Positions 54,363-64,000 of a stretch of DNA of 64,000 nucleotides are shown here, in pieces. Position 1 is the stretch's first letter; the number at the start of each line of letters is the position of its first letter. Under the pieces are notes generated by a model. That model made no database searches and had not been told where the DNA came from. It worked only from the letters and a program-made list of their open reading frames with translations. The position numbers and the translations under genes are program-made. The stretch spans positions 29,501,933-29,565,932 of the forward strand of contig OZ021724.1 of assembly GCA_963978545.1 (NCBI GenBank). Direction: 5' to 3'. The DNA is from Linyphia triangularis. Taxonomy: Eukaryota > Arthropoda > Arachnida > Araneae > Linyphiidae.

Positions 54363-55486
54363 CTAAATCTTCATATTTTGGGATTTAATCCGAGGGTAAA
54401 GTTTCCAGGTAAGAGAGCTCTGAAGAAGAGGGGGTATAGGTTGGTTGCAATCCTCCTTTTCGAGTTTGTCTGCCGATTCATTTCTGTAAAGATCCACATG
54501 GGAAGGAATCCATTGGAGGTGAATATCATGTTGAAGGAAAATGAACCTTAAATTGTGTAATATAGAGATACTAGTTTGGTCTCCGACTTGGGTCCAGTTA
54601 TTGAGATGTTGTAGTGAACTACGGCTATCAATGAGAATCCATAGGTCTCCGTAGTTATTTTCGTTCAGAATAGTCTCAAGACCAACTTTGATTGCTAACA
54701 GTTCGCTTCTGAAAATAGAGTAGAAATCAGGGTTATGTTGGGAAAGAGAGATTCTATCCTGTGGAGTTTCAATGTAGATGCTACTACCATCAATATTTGT
54801 GATTTTACTACAGTCAGTAAATATCTTGATGTCATTTTTAGGGATTTTATATATGACCTCCAATGCTAGTTGTCTGATGTGGTCATGCACGTGTTCCATC
54901 TTATTGACAGGAATAGGAAGGTTGTAGTGAAAGTGAACACTAGAGAAATCCTCCGACGGATTCAGACAACAGTGAAGATAATGCGGTTCTACATGATCAG
55001 AAAGTAGATGTTGAGATATAACTGGGCTAAAGGGACTGTTTTTCTTTAATCTTTGATAGAATAACCAGTCATTTATGTATTTTAAGGTCTTGTTGTATTG
55101 GCCAAAACTGCAAAGTTTGTTGTAATATTTTACAAGATTAGCCTGACTTCTAAGGTGAAGAGGTTGTAAGTCAGCTTCGAAAAGAACTATTTCTGAAGGG
55201 CAGCAGCGCTTTAATCCAGTAATGATACGGGCCCCGTTTAACTGGACCTGTTCTAGTTTTTTAAGTTGGATTCAGAGGCATAACAAAAAATTGGGGAGCC
55301 AAATTCCAGTATGGGCCTGATAAGTGCCAGAAAAGTTGTTCTAAGGGTAGTCGCGTTAGCATCCCAGTCTCTTCCTGCGATGCACTTGAGAATTTTTAAG
55401 CATTTTCTTGCCTTCAAAACTATATGTTCTATTATTACAGCTAATTTGATAAATATGCTATTGTGTAAAATTAGCGTTTTTTTCAA
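54363..55486 (-). pseudogene. LINE fragment: reverse transcriptase thumb and RNase H, spider type
   Basis: The - strand frame 55486-55253 gives KARKCLKILKCIAGRDW, then TTLRTTFLALIRPILEFGSP, a reverse transcriptase thumb. A second frame stays open from about 55264 to 54363 and gives GARIITGLKRCCPSEIVLFE, then an RNase H with IKIFTDCSK, FRSELLAIK, DSRSSLQHL and WIPSHVDLYRNESADKL. Between the two pieces lies one frameshift; DCS replaces the usual DGS. The rest of ORF2 is missing, a normal 5' truncation. The text resembles LINE proteins abundant in orb-weaver spider genomes; this is from memory and unchecked. Confidence 0.82.
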
Positions 55487-55504
55487 TAAAATAATAATAA
55501 TAAT

Positions 55505-55541
<37 letters not shown>

Positions 55542-55892
55542 GTTAATATGGCTTACCTTTGCTTTTTTTTTTTTTTTTTAAATGAAATACCCAATTCAAA
55601 CAGCTAATATGATTAATTTTGAATTTTGTAGGAATTAAATTAATAGGATTTATTAAATTAACTGGTGATTTTATATAGTAACTGAACCTATGCGGCTATT
55701 ACAAATAATTTCCATATTGAATATTTTCATATTGCTTCAACTAAAATTAGATGACAAACTAAACTTAAAAAATAAGAATAACAAAGCACCGTTATAACTG
55801 AACCAATACTAAAGCATAACAGGAAGGAAAACATAAACAGCAAGACTGCGCGGATCTAGAATTTATCACATAAACTGTGGACTAACAGTTAT

Positions 55893-57917
55893 TGGGACAT
55901 TCCACGGAAAACAGGACATCTTCAAGAAAAAAAGATATTTTTGTAGGACGTGGGGGGTGGGGGGTGGGGGTGATCGAAGCTGCCTAAATCATTTTTAAAA
56001 GTCTAAATAATATATAACTACGAATGTTTTTCCTTTATTTAACTATTTTCAAGTGGAAACATTGGTTCCTAAGTGGCCACCATTATCTGAATGTCATATG
56101 GTAGAAATAGTGTTGACTTTATGAGCTTCCACTTTATTATGTGTTACACTTAGAGATACTTTTACTGTTTCAGTATAATGTACCCCTATTTTCTCTATTA
56201 AATGAATTGATTCAGAGCGTTTACTTCAATTTAAAATGTATAGTATAGATTTAAGAATTCAAGTTAATACAAATGTATGTCCCTAACGTGACAGAAATTA
56301 CAATATTTTATGTAATAAGTATTGAACCAAGTAGTTTAGCTTGTTGTCATACAAGTTTATACATGACCTAAATATTCATAAACGTCCCTTAAAATTTAAA
56401 ATACCAATTTCATATCTGAAATTTTTTATAGAGCATCTTATTCTGTCCCACACATGACATCTTATTTGGGAAATTTCAAATAAAAATGTTTTCAAGTGAG
56501 GAATTTTATTGTTATAACTAGAAAATGATTTAAAATAAAATAACAGTTGATAAGTTAGGGAAAGTCTGTGTGAATGGGACGTTTATTATGATTAAAGTTT
56601 GGATAAAAATCAATTGAATACAATTAATTAATAATAAAATTCAAATCATATTCTAAATATTGTTTTAAGTAAAATGGAAAAAAAATAAAAATATTGAAGA
56701 TTAGAATAATGGCCTTCCAGTCCAGTATCTATCTATATATTTCTAATTTTTTACAAGCCAAAAGTATCCATTAAATTTAAATCTGAATCCATTCAATTCC
56801 ACCATCCGAATTGAAAACAAATACATTGTCAGACTTCTATGCATGTAGTCGGAAAAGTATACGGGAACAAATTTCACTTGGAAGTACTAGTGGTACTTTC
56901 ACGTGGCTATTTTTTACAGCAAGGGAGCGTTGAACGGAGTGGGTGGTGGTATAAAGAGAATTGCACGCCAAAAGATGATGAGGCAAGGTGAGATACAATC
57001 TGACAAATATTTTGGTAACTTATCAAGCTAACTTACGAAAAGTACAATCTTCTACATTGGAAATTATCACATAGAGAAGAAAATATGAGATAAAAACCCA
57101 TGAAACAGTATATAACAACCATGAAACAATACATAGTAACTTAATAACTTTAGTAATAGTAATAATAACAACAGGGCCACTCAGCTAGTTGCTAATAATA
57201 GAGGCTCTTGCAAATTTTTGGCCTATAGCATTGCAGTTAAACATTACGAAGACGATTCTATGATTTAAATACTTGATATTTCTATTTGTACTGATGTGTG
57301 TCAAATTGTGTTTATCTTTTTATGCATATTTTTGCATAAAGAAGAAAAAAATCCAATAATATTAGTATATTTGCAGTTATCATGTAGATTCATATATATT
57401 ATAACAATAGTTCAGTACTTTCACATTAAAATAAATTTCTTGGAATTGATGAAGGCATAGTATTTTTATTAAGTGGCAAGTAAAATCCCACAATCTCCTG
57501 CACGTGACGACGACATTGTCCCACATGTGACATTTGTTTATAAAAAATTTACCTGGGTACAAGCTTACTTTTTCTCCTAAAAATATTCATGAATAATTAA
57601 TGGGAACCTAGGAGATAGATAGAAATAATGCTGAAGTTACATAACTAGAGTAGAATCAGACAAATTTTTGTTAGAAGGAGATATAATGAAAAGTCTTGTC
57701 CAATAGTGTGTCCTGCACGCGGCAGTTAGGTTTAATTAAAATAACTTTGGATTTAAAAAGTTTATGAAAAAATTCTTGTGCTTATAAAATCAGCCTGCTC
57801 AAGTGCTTTCATCAGACCATAACAATTTCTAAAACTTAATTCTTACGAAAAAGATCTACAAGTAATTATAGTTTAAAAAGTAGTCTGAATGTCCTGCATG
57901 TGACAGTGGAATGGCCC
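55893..57917. mobile_element. 2 kb DNA element with TTAT target and CACGTG-like internal motifs
   Basis: Ends TGGGACATTCCACGG and inverted CAGTGGAATGGCCCTA pair imperfectly, with TTAT on both sides (55889-55892 and 57918-57921). TGTCCYRCAYGTGACA-type motifs recur inside at 56279, 56444, 57496, 57517, 57709 and 57890. A 4-bp TTAA-like target and GGGCCATTCCAC-like ends suggest a Kolobok or piggyBac-type element, not decided. No transposase frame. Confidence 0.6.
57172..57190 (-). repeat. Short match to the start of repeat D
   Basis: The reverse complement reads ACTAGCTGAGTGGCCCTG, matching 17 bases of the start of repeat D copy 2. The sequence further in does not follow the D pattern clearly, so this may be a tiny remnant. 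Confidence 0.35.
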
Positions 57918-57989
57918 TATTATACATAATAGCTGGTTAATCGATTAATTTGAGATAAGTGAAAAAAATATAATATTGACAAGGTGCTT

Positions 57990-58115
57990 TTTACTATGCA
58001 TAATAACTGGTTAATATGATAAATATTACGAAACTGTTACTAATTTGTCTTATTAACCAATTTAACCAAAAGTGATCGTAATTTTGCAAAATAACCAGTT
58101 ATTATGCATAATATC
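57990..58115. repeat. Foldback with 19-bp arms
   Basis: TATGCATAATAACTGGTTA near 57997 recurs inverted as TAACCAGTTATTATGCATA near 58092. A third, degenerate copy (ATACATAATAGCTGGTTAAT) lies just before at about 57920. Probably a small MITE remnant. Confidence 0.7.
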
Positions 58116-58283
58116 GAAATTAATCAGATTAGCCGTAACATGTATATTTTTAAAATCCTCTCATTTGTTGTGGCATTGTTATTTTTTCCACAAAAAAATA
58201 TGTATTTTTTTTTATTAAATTGACCATGTTAGCTTTAGTTGGCTTGGTCCACTACCATGAGCTTAGATTACCAGATGTATATT

Positions 58284-58286
<3 letters not shown>

Positions 58287-58344
<58 letters not shown>
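58287..58344. repeat. T homopolymer, 58 bases
   Basis: Longest pure run of the window. No element body with target duplications was recognised on either side, so it is not clearly a retroposon tail. Confidence 0.9.
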
Positions 58345-58346
<2 letters not shown>

Positions 58347-58774
58347 TCCCAACAAGGTAAAACTATTTAAAATAAAATCTCAAGAAATTAAAATAACGTG
58401 AAAGCAGAACAACTTTAAAAGTACAAAGGTGAAAAATAAAATGAAATTACAATTGTTATGATTTATTAGCAGTTATATTGATTGTATATTGAGCGCCGAG
58501 AATAAAATGAAACACTGTTATTCTTCTAATGGAATTTCTTTAAATAAAGCCCAGGATCCGTTTGATCTTCTGTTTCAAAAAACGTTTATTACATACAAGA
58601 GAAATACAGAAGAGTCCTTGACTATTTCAAGTGACACAGTATAATTAGTTTGAATGTAATAAAATTTTTACAATGACAATTTTATGTCAATTTTTATTTT
58701 CAAACTTTAAATTCAGCTTATTTTTACTTTTTATTTAATGATAATGTGGAGTAAAAAGATGAAACGTAGGATAC

Positions 58775-58811
<37 letters not shown>

Positions 58812-61501
58812 GTGGCGCTTTTTCTTTGGAATTTTATTTGGGCTTTTATTGTGGTACAATAGAATTGTGTTTGATTAAAAGATTGAAAGAGGTTAAAAAA
58901 AAAAAGAAAAAGAAAGAGATAAAATCTAAAAGGGGACAAAGTAAAATTTTTTGTTCAAGAATTTAACTTTCTTTTAATTTTAATTTTTTGTTTTTGGCGA
59001 GGATGTTTTTTGCGACATTGTATATTTGTAGATTTTCTTTCCCCAGAAAAGTAACAAAACTCAGAATTGTGTTTTTATTCCACCCAATAATTTTTATTAT
59101 CGAATATTTACGTACTTCATTTGCAATTTTATATTAAGGGTAAGTTTTTATTTTCATAAAATGGACCGGTTTTAAAAACGTTTCCTCCTATTTAAAATAA
59201 TATCTCCTTTTCTTTTTCAGATTGTTTGAACAAAATCTAAGTATTTTTGATTTTTTATTGATTGAACACCTCTTACTGTTACACAAAATTATATTTTACA
59301 CGATTCTGGTGTAAAACTTTAAAATATTTCCTCAAACTTGAAAGTTACTATATTATTTTTAGACAATATGAATCACTTTTGAAGAGCCAAAATATTATAA
59401 AACTAATAAGAATTAAAAAAAAATACTATATTTATATTTTTATCCTTAATATTAATTTTAAATGTTTTATTTTCTATCTTACTCTATATCTATCTATTGT
59501 ACGATTTACAGTTCCACTATTTCTTTTAAACTTATATTTCTATGACGAAATGCTTTGACTTTATTAAAGCACATTTAAATAAAGTATTGATTTGTTTAAT
59601 ATATTTTGTTTGTTGACGATTGCTTTAGATAAATGGATCGTATTTATGTACTATAAATATATTATTTTAGTTTCTAATTGACGGAATCAAAATCTACAGA
59701 CTGTTTCAGGAAAAATATTTACTTGAACAAATGGTCTCATATCTGAAATATTTGTTAATTAACGATTAAAGTCATAAAATAAAGTGGAAAATTTAGCTAC
59801 TCCCTGAAATGGTTAGAAACTCTGTGTAATTGTTAAAGGGGTAAAGTATCATAATGTATTGTAAACAGTATTTACATTTTATTTATGGCAAATAAATTTA
59901 TATTGTTATATAGTACGTGACATATTTGAACGATGGTTATACAGAGTGCTGTAATTGATTAAAAAAAGAATTGTGCCATTCAGCCCGTGGAAATTTTTTA
60001 AAGAATATAATATTTTGTCATGAAGAGTGACAACAACATGTAAAAACTAAATAAAATCATTAAAAATTATATGTAGATAATAATATCATTTTATATTTGA
60101 CTACAACATCTAAAATGTGGTAATACTGGAAATTTTAAAAACTTCACTGAGCCGTTAATGAAATTAGTCATTGAAAATTAAAGGACTTAATTTTAAAGAG
60201 AAACATTGGTTAATAAGACAAAGGGGTTAAATAATGTGAATGTGGGGTACTATTCTTTCAATATGTTGTTAAAAACCAATAAGTATCAAATATATTTTTC
60301 TTTAACTGTTTTTTAAATAATTAAATAATATTTGAACAATAATTAAAAAAAAAATTATACACTGAAACATATTTTTACGGGCGTACATAATGAGCACAAT
60401 GGTTTTGGTTTCACTTAAATTCCCTTTAATTAAAAACTCTTTTTATATGAATCCATTTTCATTCATTTTGACAACAATTTCTATATTTTCATTTCAGTTC
60501 TCAAAATATTTACTAATAATCAAAATATTACTTTTTGCATTTAAGTTAAAATTTGGTCGAACAGATTACTTTGTCAACATGTTGTTATTGTATTCTGTAA
60601 AACGGTCTTCTTCTTTAATACATACATAATGCAGAAAAGCAGCTTCTTTAAGTTTGATTGTGATGATTTACTCCTACATCTGACTTCTTTGTAGCATAAA
60701 TATGAATGATTATGCTCTTTTTAAATGATTATTACTTATAATAGCACATTTAAACTTATTTAAATAGTAAAACTAAATAATATGTATTATTTTGAAGCAC
60801 TTAATATCACTTAGTATATTATTTAACTGTAGTTGTTGGGTATGTTACAATCGTATCACCTCATTTATCTTTTTTTATACAAATATATTTTCCAAAATGT
60901 GCCCAATATGCCAGGGGCGTAATGGAACATAAAATCGGCCCGGTGATTTTAGATTTATGCCAGCCGAAATTTTAAATATAATCATTTATCAAATTTTAAT
61001 AATTATTGTTAATTATAAATTAATTCCAATAATTAATTAAATAATTAATTTTAATTAAATATTTTTAATAATTATTATATTTTTATATGAATATTTATAT
61101 TTAATAATCAATTTTATTAAGTAAATAGTTTTATTCATTAATCAATCTTAATAATTGATTTTTTTAATAATTAGCTTAATTAAATGTAATTTTCTCTAAC
61201 TATTTATACCTCCTTTGAGTAAACTTGGTTTCCATAAACCACTGATTTATTATATATAAATTATGTCTCTCAAACTTAATTAATAGTTCAACAGTAGTTA
61301 ATTGTTCTGATGGGAGTGATTGGGTTTTGAATACGTTAGGTTAGAAAAAAAAAAAAAAAAGAAAAAAAAAAAAAAAAAAAAGACGTTAAGGAGTTAAACT
61401 AATTGTATGGAAAAAAGATTGAAAAACTAAAAAAGAACTTCTGTTCCGAATCGACCCTTCTTTTACTGAGACTAACTGACCCTAGGGGCAGTACACCCTT
61501 T

Positions 61502-61535
<34 letters not shown>

Positions 61536-63580
61536 AGTTTATACCTATTTTTAATTTAGCATTATTAAGAATATTTTCTCACTCTTGTTCTAAACGTTAA
61601 TTATATATTTAAGAAACAAAATACTACAGAGGAAATAAAATAAAAAAAATCTCAGCTTTTGTTTTTGCTTCCTCTAAAAACCCATGATAATTTTTTTAAT
61701 GTATTTTAATTTTAATTGCACAATATCGAGAACGGATTTATGAATAAAATCAGCAATTTGTTTTACTCCTATATCAGTTAATAAGTAACTGCAATATTAT
61801 ACAAGTGCACAAGTTGACAGGCCTCTCTGAGTTAAGAAATCAGCGGCCACTTTTTAGACCTCTTAAGTCCCTAACGATATACATGTTTCACGCAACATCG
61901 CATCGTTACTTTAAATTGATTGTCAATATTTTAAACCAATGGAAAAAAACACCTTTGTTTTGCACTCGACTGTTGCATTTTTTTTTTTTTTTTAGTTTAA
62001 AGAAATGTAATTTCGGAATTATGTTAAAACAAGGAGTCACGTGACCAACGAAGGAGTGACACTGTTCGTGTCTTAAGATTAACTCCTAGTAAGGATTCTT
62101 CCCAATTCTCGCTATGCTACAATCTTTTCACCCAGTTCATTTAGAAATTACATTGTATAAAATTCTGAAATTTGGTGCGTAGGTACAAAAATGATCATTA
62201 CAGAAACGCCATAAGTATATTTTCGTCTAGTATACTTTATTTTATAATGACGTCTGATGTTTAAAAATAATGATTTCCATTTTATTTTATATTTGAAATT
62301 CTTGCATCAATGCTTATGCAGTGGCTCCACTTTCAATAATCTTTTGCTTAATTTTAATTTTCAATTATAATTGGCGCTATTTTCGAGTTTTAAATCAATG
62401 TCATTTCATTAAATGATCCTTTTAGTACCTACTCGCCAAATTCCAAGGTTTTATACATAGTTTCTAAATGAACTTGGGGAGAAAATTGTAACATATCGAG
62501 AATAGGGAATGATCCTTACTAAGAACAACTCCTTAGCTTTAAGCTTCGTTTCTTAGAATTGCTGCCAGTTGAATCATCACCAAATACGCTAGTGCTATTT
62601 TTTGCTTGAATTTTAATATAATTACGTTCCCAATAACTTTAAAAATCTATCTATCAATTCCATTTTAGAGATTGGATTTTATTCAAGAGGAAAGCGTCTA
62701 TTGACTATAAATCATGGTTATGGATTCATTTAGCAAATGAAGACTAAGTAAACAGGATTTAATGTAGTTTAGTATTGAATAACAGAGCTTGATTTAACTT
62801 AGAATAACAACTCATTTGAATTTTTCTTACAAAGTAAAATGATGCATTTTTCTTTTTACTCATATGCACCATTCTGTTAATAAAATATAGAAAGGAAAGA
62901 AATTGAATAAATATACTTTGAAAACAACATTTTAAAGAAATCCTTATTTTATCAACAGAAATATTTTTTGTTAAGAAAAGAGAAATTATATCAGCCCCAT
63001 TCTCAGGCAGAAAATGCAGACTATGATCTAATTTAGTGGTAAAACTACTGGCTGGATTTCAGCGAATTCTTCTTTTTTAAAGTAAGATTTAAAGTTATTG
63101 TATTTTAAGATTGTTACGTCAGGTATTCTTGTTTGCATTTTTTAGTTTCAATTTAAATTCGAAGGTATCGTATCGGTTAACTGAGAAATTTATAGTTTAG
63201 ACACAGGGAGTGTAAAAGATGTCATATAGGAACACTTATTAGACCTTATATATATTTCACAAAGCAGAAGATATTTAAAACCAGTTAAAGAGTCATTATT
63301 AGAGTTGCCGTATATGTAGGTAAATGATATAATAATTAGGCAGTTAATACTAATTTTATTTCAATTTAATGCTTTTCTCATCAAAACATATTGCTTTTGT
63401 GACTGGAAATAAGATACAGAATTCTTGCTAAAAACGATACATACAATGCAATTGACATAACACGTAAAATTCAATAATACAATTTATAACTCAAATACGC
63501 TTAAGTTTTCATATACTATACCATGAGATTCCTTAAAACTTTCACTATTGTGCTTAATACAGGAGTGAGGAGAAAAATGT

Positions 63581-63623
<43 letters not shown>

Positions 63624-64000
63624 GTGTTCAATTAACATTTGATCAAGAAACAAAACTGTACAGAATTAGGATAAAGCATTTTTTTAATTTGATATTCAAT
63701 TTATTCAATTATTTAGATGACAATTTTATTTAACAACGATGATTATCATTAAATCGCAACTCCTACTTTTTGACAAAAATTGGAATGAATACAAATTTCT
63801 TTATTACAATATTTATTGAGTAATTTATTAAAAAAAAGAGAACTTGGATACTTTATTTTATGAATAGTCAAACCAAAAATGTTTAGCTGAAAATCGTATT
63901 CCAGAGTTGAAAAGATTTCGCATACATTTTGTGAAACTTTTTAACAGAATTTAAACTAATTAATGCATTGTAGCTAGTTTGCAATGTGCTGCGTCATATT
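58345..64000. other. AT-rich 3' flank with homopolymers, no gene recognised
   Basis: Open frames here (for example 59262-59558) are composed of Ile, Tyr, Phe and Lys as expected from AT-rich noncoding DNA. A CCAGGGGCGTAA segment at 60911 resembles a hAT end but has no partner. Confidence 0.5.
63583..63622. repeat. T homopolymer, 40 bases
   Basis: Pure T run. Comparable A runs lie at 55509-55537, 58779-58808 and 61507-61534, all in the 3' flank of CAND1. Confidence 0.9.

Noticed and set aside
59262..59558. A 98-residue membrane-like protein in the 3' flank
   Set aside because: The Ile/Phe/Tyr/Lys-rich text is what AT-rich noncoding DNA gives by chance. No start context or homologue was recognised.

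Overview
This 64 kb eukaryotic window is AT-rich and intron-rich. It carries one recognisable host protein-coding gene, a complete CAND1 (cullin-associated NEDD8-dissociated protein 1), on the + strand. The start codon is at 3884 and the stop codon ends at 50909. I resolved 32 coding exons whose phases all join, giving 3738 coding bases including the stop and a 1245-residue protein that aligns end to end with animal CAND1. The only splice-site exception is one GC-AG intron. The base composition, transposon content and CAND1 sequence fit an arthropod. The reverse transcriptase/RNase H relic near 55 kb resembles LINE proteins I know from orb-weaver spiders, so a spider (Araneae) is the best guess, by inference only.

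Layout. 1-3.9 kb: upstream flank with a decayed hAT transposase of the ZMYM1-like type, broken by a young tRNA-derived SINE. 3.9-50.9 kb: CAND1. Its introns are filled with transposable elements: two more SINE copies, a pogo-like MITE, a piggyBac-like MITE, hAT elements, a group of CAGRG-ended non-autonomous DNA elements, and a four-deep nest of insertions in intron 14. Intron 25 holds a nearly intact 5.5 kb LOA/I-group LINE on the - strand (ORF1 with a DUF4780-like domain; ORF2 with endonuclease and reverse transcriptase; an RNase H part split off by a frameshift). 50.9-51.3 kb: CAND1 3' UTR with an AATAAA signal. 51.3-64 kb: no host gene seen; DNA-element remnants, a LINE fragment, a 2 kb TTAT-flanked element with repeated CACGTG-like motifs, foldbacks and long homopolymer runs.

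How the parts relate. CAND1 binds unneddylated cullin-RBX1 and exchanges substrate receptors of cullin-RING ubiquitin ligases; it acts alone here, with no neighbouring partner gene in view. Everything else is mobile-element sediment. I did not find a new defence system, operon-like cluster or other undescribed system. The items most worth a second look are the perfect 34-bp inverted repeat in intron 1, the nested insertions, two independent insertions at the same site of two copies of one repeat, the SINE family, and the GC-AG intron that carries the LINE.
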